Shown piece by piece: positions 9,550 to 16,941 of a DNA stretch of 64,000 nucleotides (the first letter of the stretch is position 1; each line of letters starts with the position of its first letter). The notes below the pieces were generated by a model that worked only from the letters and a program-made list of their open reading frames with translations, was not told the DNA's origin and made no database searches. Source of the stretch: Marinobacter sediminum (GTDB lineage: Bacteria; Pseudomonadota; Gammaproteobacteria; Pseudomonadales; Oleiphilaceae); the NCBI RefSeq assembly GCF_016820575.1, contig NZ_JAEMQH010000001.1, positions 372,001 through 436,000 of the forward strand, in the 5' to 3' direction. The position numbers and the translations under genes are program-made.

Positions 9550-10998
9550 TCAGTTCGCGTTCAACAACTGCCGGTAGTGCCGTGCCTTCGGCTCCATCTG
9601 TAACTTCTCGAATTCCTCCACCAGCAACCGGCAGGCCTCTGACGTAAGCAGCTGATCGCCAGTACCGCGCAGGCGCTCAAAGGCTTTTTCGGCGGCCTTC
9701 AGATCGTGCTGTTTCAGACTGGTGAACAGCACCCGGTTGTGGTCTTCGGCATCCAGGGGCTGGTGACTCTCGCCTTTGCCGAGGAATTCCTGCCAGATCT
9801 CAATCACCTGCTCCGGCTGGCGCCGGGCCAGCGCGTCGTTCATCAACTCCCGGGTTCGGTCCCGGTACTCCGGCAAATCCGGGCGTAACTTGGCCAACTG
9901 GTACAGGTGCTCAAGCAGAATGGGCCGGTCCGGATAATGCTCCCTCAAGGCTACAAACTGATGGTGGGCCAACTCGAACTCCATGCGGCCCAGGCTGGCC
10001 ATGGCCTGGGCGTAGCCACTGGTGAAGCGGGCATCCTGCTCGTCTTCCTCGGGCTCGAAAAACTCTTCCCGCACCTGCAGCCAGCTGCGACCAAGCATCC
10101 ACACCAGGCCGGCGCCAGCAACCAGGCCGCCGGCGTGCGCCATGTAGGCAATACCGGTAGCCCCGGCAAACCAGTAATCGTAGATCTCCTTGCCCAGCCA
10201 GACCGGCAGCATGGCCAGGGCCGGAGCCCGGAAATAATTGAAATACACCCCGAGAAAGTAGAAGAACCGGATTTTCTGCAGGCCATAGATGGCCACGTAC
10301 ATCCCCATCAGGCCGGAGATGGAGCCAGATGCACCAACCAGGGGAACGTAACTGCCCGCGGAAAATGCCGTGAACATCAGACCGGACAAGGCCCCGCAGA
10401 TCAGATAGGCCACTAGGAAGCGCCCGGCCCCGAGGGCCTTTTCCACGGTGAAGCCCAGCAGGAACAAAAACACCAGGTTGCCGATGATGTGACCCCAGCC
10501 GCCGTGCAGGAACTGGTAGGTAATCAAGTTGTAGAGAGAGATTTCAGCCGGCACCAGGCCAAGCTGGAAGGAACTGAGTTTCTGGATGAAGTTCTCTTCG
10601 ATGGGAAGCCGCTGCTCGGCCCAGCGAGCCCGATCGGCCGGCGCCCAGATCACTTGCTGGTTGTTCTGCAGGTAGCGGTAGAATTCCCGGTCCATCAGCA
10701 GGCTCACCGCCAACCAGAAGGGCTCGTCGCCCTCGCGCAGCTCCTGGAACTGCTGCAGCTCATGGACCCTGTCCTCGGCACCTTCGAAGCGGATCTGGCG
10801 CTGGAGGTAATCCTCGTAGGCCGGGGCCTCAAGGGATCGCAGGTCGGAATTCAGGTACTGACCCACCGCTTGTTCGATCTTCCGGCTGTCCCCACCCTGA
10901 TAAAACAGGAAAACCAGCAGGCAGGTCAGCATCAGGCCGAGGGTGATCCAGGGCGGGCGCTTCCAGTTAACGGTGTTCTCGGCGGGGATTATCAGCAT
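9550..10998 (-). CDS. rhomboid-family intramembrane serine protease with C-terminal helical tail
   Basis: 482 residues. One N-terminal helix (about 19-36), a roughly 130-residue soluble insertion, then the rhomboid six-helix core with GASGSISG (nucleophile S224) and AHAGG (H288), the catalytic Ser-His dyad. The C-terminal 170 residues are soluble and helical with TPR-like character. Rhomboids cleave membrane-protein helices within the bilayer; the substrate is unknown. The ATG at 10998 lacks a strong ribosome site, but residues from the first helix onward are in frame and continuous. It converges on the zinc-finger/TPR protein gene across the inverted repeat. Confidence 0.9.
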   Translation of the reverse strand: MLIIPAENTVNWKRPPWITLGLMLTCLLVFLFYQGGDSRKIEQAVGQYLNSDLRSLEAPAYEDYLQRQIRFEGAEDRVHELQQFQELREGDEPFWLAVSLLMDREFYRYLQNNQQVIWAPADRARWAEQRLPIEENFIQKLSSFQLGLVPAEISLYNLITYQFLHGGWGHIIGNLVFLFLLGFTVEKALGAGRFLVAYLICGALSGLMFTAFSAGSYVPLVGASGSISGLMGMYVAIYGLQKIRFFYFLGVYFNYFRAPALAMLPVWLGKEIYDYWFAGATGIAYMAHAGGLVAGAGLVWMLGRSWLQVREEFFEPEEDEQDARFTSGYAQAMASLGRMEFELAHHQFVALREHYPDRPILLEHLYQLAKLRPDLPEYRDRTRELMNDALARRQPEQVIEIWQEFLGKGESHQPLDAEDHNRVLFTSLKQHDLKAAEKAFERLRGTGDQLLTSEACRLLVEEFEKLQMEPKARHYRQLLNAN

Positions 10999-11306
10999 GG
11001 GCGGTCACAATTCATCACAATCTGTCCCTGAAAACCTGTTTTTTTACCACAGTAAGGCCTTCTTTTCGCGTTGTAATGTCTTTTAAGCGGTAAGGCGTCA
11101 CGAATGCACTCCAGCAACGATGACCAATGCCATGGATTAGCTGGCGCCCTGTCATGCAAGGGTCACAGAAATACCATCTAATCAGGCCATCAGGGCTGCC
11201 GTGCAAACGCTTATCGACCTTTCGCCAATTGCCGTTAGTCCTGCGCCAACGAATAGTGAGCCGGACTAACAAGAAAAACCGGATACTGGAATCAAGGAAA
11301 TTGCCA
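10999..11306. other. 308-bp intergenic region
   Basis: Lies between the divergent rhomboid gene and the small OmpA-domain gene, so promoters for both should be here. It is less GC-rich than its surroundings. A weak plus-strand promoter-like pair, TTGCCG with AATAGT 17 bp downstream, is visible near 11230-11260. I find no hairpin terminator, operator palindrome or convincing small gene. An open frame running from 11127 into the OmpA gene lacks a ribosome site and coding character. Confidence 0.4.
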
Positions 11307-11753
11307 ATGACCGTACTCGTTTTGGATAACCCAGAGCTGATCGCCAAGGCCGCCATGGCGTCCGGTTTCACAGCCGCTGCCCTTGCCACCGATACCAGGC
11401 GTCCGCACCGGATGAAGTTTCATTACGGCTTCAATAAGCATGCGCTGGACGATACCGACGTCGCCATTTTGCAGCAGCATGCCACCTATCTGCGGCAATA
11501 CCCGGGTGTCCGGGTGCGCATTCACGGTCACTCCGACAATTTTGGCGCTGAGGATTACAACCAGTTTCTGTCCCGGCTTCGGGCCAACGCCGTCGCCAGG
11601 CTACTGATGCACGAAGGGGTAGCCGAGAACCAGATCCTACTGACCGGCTGGGGCTCAACCCGGCCACTGGCAACCCTGGAAGACCACGCGGCCAATCGCC
11701 GGGTGGAGCTGGAATACCTGACCCAGGATATGGACCAGGCGTTACAGGGCTAA
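11307..11753 (+). CDS. small OmpA C-terminal-like domain protein
   Basis: 148 residues, nearly all a peptidoglycan-binding OmpA_C fold: MKFHYGFNKHALDD, RIHGHSDNFGAEDYNQFLSRLRANAVARLL and TGWGSTRP...RRVELEYL. Such domains bind diaminopimelate in the cell wall. The start at 11307 has AAGGA 8 nt upstream; the longer frame to 11127 looks non-coding. Oddly, the N-terminus (MTVLVLDNPELIAKAAMASG) is not a convincing signal peptide and has no lipobox cysteine, so export is unproven. Proteobacterial dedicated sortase systems usually include an OmpA-family partner (PdsO). This gene lies about 1.6 kb from the sortase, but that link is only suggestive because PdsO proteins as I recall are longer. Confidence 0.85.
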   Translation: MTVLVLDNPELIAKAAMASGFTAAALATDTRRPHRMKFHYGFNKHALDDTDVAILQQHATYLRQYPGVRVRIHGHSDNFGAEDYNQFLSRLRANAVARLLMHEGVAENQILLTGWGSTRPLATLEDHAANRRVELEYLTQDMDQALQG

Positions 11754-11762
11754 CATCGGCTC

Positions 11763-11793
11763 AAAAAAAGGGGGCTCGCAAGCCCCCTTTTTT
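11763..11793. terminator. bidirectional intrinsic terminator
   Basis: A7, then a 7-bp stem GGGGGCT / AGCCCCC with loop CGCA, then T6. It sits between the convergent OmpA-domain gene and the MAPEG gene and has T runs on both strands, so it should serve both. Confidence 0.9.
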
Positions 11794-11811
11794 GATGCCG
11801 GCCTGAGTAAC

Positions 11812-12213
11812 TCAGCCGTATACCTTCCAGACATTCCACAACAGCAGCACGGCCGTGAACAGAATGGCCAGCCAGGTCATGATAATGCCCAGAAAGCGCG
11901 CCCAGTGGGTGCCGCCCCGGCCATTCAACATGCCCCAGGCATGCAGGATACGGCCGACCACCAACACCATGCCGGTCCAGTAAACCAGGCCGGTGGCAAC
12001 ACCGTTCAACTCAGCAATACCCAGCATAATCAGAGCAATGGGAGCGTATTCCACCAGATTACCGTGGGCCCGGACCGCCGCCTGAAAATCGCGGTCTTCG
12101 GTTACGCCAATGCCCTTCTTGAACTTGAGGCGGAACTTCACCACCTGAACCGACAGCACCAGCAAAAGAATGCCAATGACCGCGGCAAACACTCCGGTTA
12201 CGGGTACGATCAT
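11812..12213 (-). CDS. MAPEG family membrane protein
   Basis: 133 residues with four hydrophobic helices and the MAPEG signature RAHGNLVEYAPIAL, plus GRILHAWG. MAPEG proteins in eukaryotes include microsomal glutathione transferases and leukotriene synthases; bacterial members are inner-membrane proteins, some with glutathione-dependent activity. Its start lies 2 nt past the stop of the GlsB-like gene, so the two form an operon transcribed from about 12458. The substrate is unknown. Confidence 0.9.
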   Translation of the reverse strand: MIVPVTGVFAAVIGILLLVLSVQVVKFRLKFKKGIGVTEDRDFQAAVRAHGNLVEYAPIALIMLGIAELNGVATGLVYWTGMVLVVGRILHAWGMLNGRGGTHWARFLGIIMTWLAILFTAVLLLWNVWKVYG

Positions 12214-12215
12214 GG

Positions 12216-12458
12216 TCAGCCCTTCTTGATCTGGCTAACAATGGCCAGCAGCAGGACCGCCCCCACCGTTGCCGTTACCAGCTCGCCAACCGCGCCCTGA
12301 GCCGCTAGACCGAGCAGACGGAACACGAAGCCGCCGATCACCGAGCCGACGATACCAATACCGACATTGGCCAGCACCCCAAAACCACGGCCTTTCATGA
12401 TCAGCCCGGCCAGCCAGCCAGCAACACCGCCGATTATCAAAAACAGAATCAGATTCAT
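12216..12458 (-). CDS. GlsB/YeaQ/YmgE family small membrane protein
   Basis: 80 residues, three glycine-rich helices (IIGGVAGWLAGLIMKG; GIGIVGSVIGGFVFRLLG), typical of the transglycosylase-associated, general-stress YeaQ family. The ATG has GGAGAGG 7 nt upstream. It is the first gene of a two-gene unit with the MAPEG protein. The biochemical role of the family is not established; E. coli members are RpoS-controlled. Confidence 0.92.
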   Translation of the reverse strand: MNLILFLIIGGVAGWLAGLIMKGRGFGVLANVGIGIVGSVIGGFVFRLLGLAAQGAVGELVTATVGAVLLLAIVSQIKKG

Positions 12459-12572
12459 GGTTTGCCTCTCCGTGAAGTTCGTTCAACAATTTTTCAGACC
12501 CGCAAAGCCTGCCCTGTTTACCCAGGCGCTTCAAGAACTTCCACAGGTCAGTGGGGGACAAATACAGAATGG

Positions 12573-13271
12573 CTACAGATCAGCGATAGCCTCGGCCATC
12601 AGCTTATGGCATCGGGCCATCAGCTCGGGAATGTCTGCGGTGGTCATCCCGGCCGTTTCGATGGGTGGCAGGATACGAACGGGCACCGGCTCGCGCTGAC
12701 CGCGCCAACCCAGGATTTTATCCTGGTATTGGCGGGCACAGACCAGGGTAATGGGTGCGCCGGAGGCAACGGCGGCGTGGAAGGCGCCTTTCTTGAATTT
12801 CTGCAGGCCGCGGCCCTGGCTGCGGGTGCCTTCGGGAAACACCCACAGACTCTTTTGGTCGCGAACAATGGCTTCGCTGGTAGCCTGCATCACCGCAACG
12901 GCCTTGTGCGAGCGGGCGCGATTGAGGATCACGTTGCCACCGAGCCAGAATACCTGGCCAAAAAAGGGAATCCACACCAGCGATGACTTACCAACCGTGA
13001 CTGTGCGCGGTGGCAGCAGGTCGCCCATCACGAACAGGTCGTCATTGTGCTGATGATTGGCAAGCACCACGGTCGGACGATCGGAGGGCATGTTTTCATG
13101 ACCTTCGAGTGGCCGCTCCATGCCCAGCAGAGCCCGGCCCACTCGGGCCACCACTTTTGCCAATAACCGGTTGTTGTCCGGGTTAAACGGCCGGGCCAGA
13201 TACAGCACCAGTGCAAACAGGCAGATAACCGGTACGCTCACCCAGGCCAGGAATTTTCTTAACGCTCCCAT
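12573..13271 (-). CDS. PlsC-type lysophospholipid acyltransferase
   Basis: About 232 residues. An N-terminal helix (WVSVPVICLFALVLYLA) is followed by the glycerolipid acyltransferase motifs NHQHNDD (an NHxxxxD box with the catalytic His-Asp) and FPEGTRSQG (phosphate binding), in the order seen in 1-acylglycerol-3-phosphate acyltransferases. It would transfer an acyl chain to lysophosphatidate at the inner membrane in phospholipid synthesis. I chose ATG 13271 because it places the membrane helix at the N-terminus; a GTG 11 codons upstream has no ribosome site. A dedicated main plsC may exist elsewhere, so a paralogue role is possible. Confidence 0.92.
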   Translation of the reverse strand: MGALRKFLAWVSVPVICLFALVLYLARPFNPDNNRLLAKVVARVGRALLGMERPLEGHENMPSDRPTVVLANHQHNDDLFVMGDLLPPRTVTVGKSSLVWIPFFGQVFWLGGNVILNRARSHKAVAVMQATSEAIVRDQKSLWVFPEGTRSQGRGLQKFKKGAFHAAVASGAPITLVCARQYQDKILGWRGQREPVPVRILPPIETAGMTTADIPELMARCHKLMAEAIADL

Positions 13272-13319
13272 GACATCCAACTCTATCGCCAAACTTTGGC
13301 GCACAAGTGTACGCTAACC

Positions 13320-13922
13320 TCAAATTCCGGCAACAGTATCCATTGGTTCCAGTTGGTTACGTTTTAGCGGTACCTCGGCACGGGCCTCCACCACATACCG
13401 CAGGGGACCACGGGCGTCCATGCCGTCAAACGGATAACAGGTCACCAGAATCAAGGCATCGTCGGCCAGTGCCCGGGTATCAATCTGCTCCGATCTGCTG
13501 TCGACAATCCGCGTGGCCTGAACCCGGTAATGGCGCCAGCCACCCGCCCGGTCCTGCAACCGCAGTTCGCTGCCGGTCTTCAGATACTGTAGCTGATCAA
13601 AATGGGTATCGCGGTGACCGGCAATGATCACCGGGCCCCGACTGCCCTCCGCGCCCAGCAGTTGTCCCGGTCCAAATGCCAGGCTCTCGCCATGACCACC
13701 CGCCAGCACAATCATCGAGTCGCCCAGTTCCGGCACGGTTAACCGGGCTACCGGCCAGGTGTCGGCCCAGGGCCAGGGCCGGGTTTCGATCTGCCGGGCC
13801 TGGCTCTCGGCCCAGGCCAGCTCCAGCAGTTCCTGGGCAACCACCGCCTTGAGGGGAATCCACAGTCCGAACACCAGCAAAGTCGCGGACGATGTCAGCA
13901 GCAACAGCAACAGACGGCTCAT
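13320..13922 (-). CDS. class GN (marine proteobacterial) sortase
   Basis: 200 residues. An N-terminal signal anchor (LLLLLLTSSATLLVFGLWIP) is followed by a sortase fold with the catalytic histidine H103 in AGHRDTHF, cysteine C162 in LVTCYPFD, and an arginine nearby (R171 or R175). In Gram-positives sortases join sorting-signal proteins to the wall; in this Gram-negative family one sortase serves one target protein encoded beside it. The start overlaps the target's stop by 4 nt, so they are co-translated. The attachment substrate in Gram-negative cells is not known. Confidence 0.95.
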   Translation of the reverse strand: MSRLLLLLLTSSATLLVFGLWIPLKAVVAQELLELAWAESQARQIETRPWPWADTWPVARLTVPELGDSMIVLAGGHGESLAFGPGQLLGAEGSRGPVIIAGHRDTHFDQLQYLKTGSELRLQDRAGGWRHYRVQATRIVDSRSEQIDTRALADDALILVTCYPFDGMDARGPLRYVVEARAEVPLKRNQLEPMDTVAGI

Positions 13923-16033
13923 GAGGTGGCCCTCCGCCGTAACAATCCGAAGGCCAGGGTAAACATCAGTCCAATCAGGCCCAGGGCGCTAAACAACGGG
14001 GCCAGCGTTGCGGTCTGGGGGTAACGCAACATGCCGTCCTGAGCACCCGCGGGTAACAACGTGGGTAGGTGCTCGGTTTCAGCGGTTTCCCCGCTCGGCC
14101 GGGCCGGCTCATCATCCACCGCGACAAAGCTGGTGTAGGGCGACATTAGGCTGTGCTCCACCGCCAGCTCGGTCACCCGCGCCTTGTTTGGCTCGCTGCC
14201 TTCCACACGCGCACTATCCAGCAGGTGGTCGATTTTCTGCCTGGCCCACTGGCGATTCAAACCACGTCCCGGCGCCGCTTGCTGCGCATCCAGCGATTGT
14301 ACCCAGCGCCGACCACCGGGCAACTGGCCAGAGACCTTCACCACACCCGACGGTGCGGTGCCGCGAACCACTTGTATCAGCGGCTCACCCCGGAACAGAT
14401 CACCGGTGCGGGCGGGGAAGCGTTCAACCTTGCCGCTTTGCTCCGGCCACTGCACCCGGACATCGGTCAACACCGGTGCTTCCATAGCGGAGAACAGGCG
14501 CTGCAAAGGCCCACTGACATCAGCCGGGTCCTGAATGGCGGTGTACAGGCCGCGGCCCCAACGTGCCGCTTCACGCATGAAGTGCATGTTGGGAGCCGAG
14601 CCAATGCCGACTGTAAACAGACGCTGGCTGCCAAGCTGCTGGCGTATCTGGGCAAACAGGGCGGCTTCATTACCAACCGCACCGTCGGTAATAAACACCA
14701 CCTGGCGCACCCGCTCGCCGGCGTTTTCGCCAGCGCTGGCGGAGCTAGCCAGCGCCCGCTCCAGCGCCGGGGCCATCTCGGTGCCGCCATCGGCCTGCAA
14801 ATTAGCAACATACCGTCGGGCCCGCGCCAGGTTGTTGGCGGTGGCCGCCTCCGGTTGCATGAACAATGCATGGGTCTGGCTGTTGAAGCGGATAACGTTA
14901 AAGCGGTCGTCCGGGGTCAGGGTCGCGAGCCCCTGCTGGAGTGCCGACCGGGCCTGGCGAATGGATTCCCCGGCCATGGAGCCGGAGGTGTCAATCACGA
15001 ACACTAGATCCCGTGGCAGCACCTGGGCCTCATTCACCCCAGGCACGATCATGGTTAGCAGGTAATCGTCCTCCCGCCAGCGCTGGTGAAATACCGCCGC
15101 CGTTGGCTCCCGCCCGGCCAATGGCTGCCAGCGCATCACAAAATCCCGGTCCATCAGTATCTGCTCAGACTGCACCTGAACCGCCTGACCATCGAAGCTC
15201 GTCTGCAACGGATGGGACGGACTGGTAACCCGGGCCAACGGTAATCCGGCATCAATGGTCATCCGGATATCCGCTCGATGACTGGTGGCGGCAACCTCAT
15301 CCGCCTGGACCGTAAACGGGCTGATGGCATCGGCATCCGGCACCTGGGTCGACGGCAGCGCCCAGCCGCCGTGCCATTCCCGGGGCTGTTCTGCCAGCGG
15401 CTGTCCGGGCATGTACCGCGGCATCAGAGTGGTGGGCACCCGCAACTCAAACTGCCCCGCGTGGTAGTGCACCGGTTGCTGATATTGAAGCTCAACACCT
15501 ATAGTCTCGCCCGGGGGGATGTTGGCCACCCGGGCGGTGAAAAGGTTTGGCCGCTGCTGCTCGACGTTGGCGGCACTCTGCCCGGCGGAACGGGCGTTTT
15601 CATAGGTCTTGCGAGCCTCCGCTTTCGGCTGCACCTCGCCAACGATAGTGCGCTCACCCACGGTCATGGTCAGCCCATAGACACTGGCTTTCTCCGGCAA
15701 CGGAAACACAAACACGCCCTCGCGCCAGTCATCGCTGGTATTGCGAAACCGTCGCGACAGCTTGGTTTCCGCCAGCAGGCCACTGACCTCAATATCAAAC
15801 TCACTGTCCAGAACGATGGCCGGCTGCTGCCAGCGGCCGGTGGCGTCCACGAAGTGCAGCACACCGGCACTGTCCGGCTGGCGCTGATCCGCCTCGGCAT
15901 AAAGCGGATGGACAAACAGCATCAGCAGGACCGCCAGCCACAAGCTGACGCCTTCGGCAAAGCGCCGGGCCCGGCGACGCTGGCTGTCGGTGCGCGTGGG
16001 TGTTAATTTGAGCAATCCGGTGGAGAGCATCAT
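13919..16033 (-). CDS. sortase target protein with VIT and von Willebrand A domains
   Basis: 704 residues. An N-terminal hydrophobic signal (about 28-46), a VIT domain (about 60-190), a VWA domain with MIDAS motif DTSGSM, and a long C-terminal region. The protein ends with a Gram-positive-like sorting signal: PQTAT, a hydrophobic helix (LFSALGLIGLMFTLAFGLL) and a basic tail RRRATS. This matches the family described as the single dedicated target of marine proteobacterial sortases. The VWA domain probably binds metal and ligand at the surface or in the periplasm. It is the first gene of a two-gene unit with the sortase, and is divergent from the response regulator and kinase that complete the system. 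Confidence 0.95.
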   Translation of the reverse strand: MMLSTGLLKLTPTRTDSQRRRARRFAEGVSLWLAVLLMLFVHPLYAEADQRQPDSAGVLHFVDATGRWQQPAIVLDSEFDIEVSGLLAETKLSRRFRNTSDDWREGVFVFPLPEKASVYGLTMTVGERTIVGEVQPKAEARKTYENARSAGQSAANVEQQRPNLFTARVANIPPGETIGVELQYQQPVHYHAGQFELRVPTTLMPRYMPGQPLAEQPREWHGGWALPSTQVPDADAISPFTVQADEVAATSHRADIRMTIDAGLPLARVTSPSHPLQTSFDGQAVQVQSEQILMDRDFVMRWQPLAGREPTAAVFHQRWREDDYLLTMIVPGVNEAQVLPRDLVFVIDTSGSMAGESIRQARSALQQGLATLTPDDRFNVIRFNSQTHALFMQPEAATANNLARARRYVANLQADGGTEMAPALERALASSASAGENAGERVRQVVFITDGAVGNEAALFAQIRQQLGSQRLFTVGIGSAPNMHFMREAARWGRGLYTAIQDPADVSGPLQRLFSAMEAPVLTDVRVQWPEQSGKVERFPARTGDLFRGEPLIQVVRGTAPSGVVKVSGQLPGGRRWVQSLDAQQAAPGRGLNRQWARQKIDHLLDSARVEGSEPNKARVTELAVEHSLMSPYTSFVAVDDEPARPSGETAETEHLPTLLPAGAQDGMLRYPQTATLAPLFSALGLIGLMFTLAFGLLRRRATS

Positions 16034-16236
16034 GTCGGGATCCTTTTCGCTGCATGCTTGGTCGAGGTGTCAGCATTTCAGCAATCCCGCGGGTATAAGA
16101 GGTGGCAGAACCGGGCATTCCGGCCGCAAATAATGATCAATTGTGGCAACCATCGGTGACAGCCTTGTGCCGATGCCTGCAAATGTTTAAATAACAGTTC
16201 CCCTATTAATCAGACCGTAACCAGACTGTCGTGACC
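16034..16236. promoter_or_regulatory. divergent regulatory region of the sortase system
   Basis: 203 bp between the sortase target (minus) and the response regulator (plus). Near the regulator start there is a pair of CAGAC half-sites 11 bp apart (start to start) at 16210-16225 (CAGACCGTAACCAGACTGTC), the spacing expected for tandem OmpR-type binding. This could be the regulator's own operator. No terminator or small gene is seen. Confidence 0.35.
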
Positions 16237-16938
16237 ATGAAGAAGCACATTGTTCTGATCGAAGACGAGCCTGCCATTCGCGACAATTACCGGGTCGCGT
16301 TCGAACGCCGCGGTTACCAGGTGTCGGCCTTCGGCGACCGGCCATCGGCCTGGCAGGTGCTGCGCCAGGAGTTGCCGGATATTGCCATTATTGATGTCGG
16401 CCTGGGCGAGGAGCCGGAAGGGGGCTTTGCCCTGTGCCAGGACCTTCGCGCGCACTCCAAGACCCTGCCGATTATTTTCCTGACTGCCCGGGACAGTGAC
16501 ATCGATTCGGTGCACGGCCTGCGCCTGGGCGCCGACGATTACGTCACCAAAGACATGAGCATGGAGCATCTGCTGGCCCGGGTGACCGCGCTGTTACGGC
16601 GAGCCGAGGCCTGGACTGAAGCCCTGCAGAAGCCCGATGAAGTGCTGGAGCGGGGGCGCCTGACCCTGAACCTCGACCGGATGACCGTGGCCTGGGACGA
16701 CCAGCCGCTGGACCTGACCGTAACCGAGTTCTGGATGTTGCACTCGCTGGTGCGGCATCCCGGCCATGTGCGCAGCCGCGATCAGCTGATGGAAGCCGCC
16801 AGCACCGTGCTCGACGACAACACAGTGACCTCCCACATCAAGCGGATTCGCCGCAAGTTCATCCAGGTGGACAACCGGTTTAACGGCATCCAGACCGCCT
16901 ATGGCATGGGTTATCGCTGGAACGCCCATGAGGTCTGA
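16237..16938 (+). CDS. OmpR-type response regulator of the dedicated sortase system
   Basis: About 233 residues. N-terminal receiver with acidic pocket IEDEP, phospho-acceptor in IIDVGLG, and the conserved lysine in YVTKD; C-terminal winged helix ending RRKFIQVDNRFNGIQTAYGMGYRW. A GTG two codons upstream (16231) is an equally possible start; neither has a clear ribosome site. It lies 3 nt before the sensor kinase gene and divergent from the sortase and its target, the arrangement described for proteobacterial dedicated sortase regulators. It probably controls the target-sortase unit and itself. Confidence 0.93.
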   Translation: MKKHIVLIEDEPAIRDNYRVAFERRGYQVSAFGDRPSAWQVLRQELPDIAIIDVGLGEEPEGGFALCQDLRAHSKTLPIIFLTARDSDIDSVHGLRLGADDYVTKDMSMEHLLARVTALLRRAEAWTEALQKPDEVLERGRLTLNLDRMTVAWDDQPLDLTVTEFWMLHSLVRHPGHVRSRDQLMEAASTVLDDNTVTSHIKRIRRKFIQVDNRFNGIQTAYGMGYRWNAHEV

Positions 16939-16941
16939 GCC

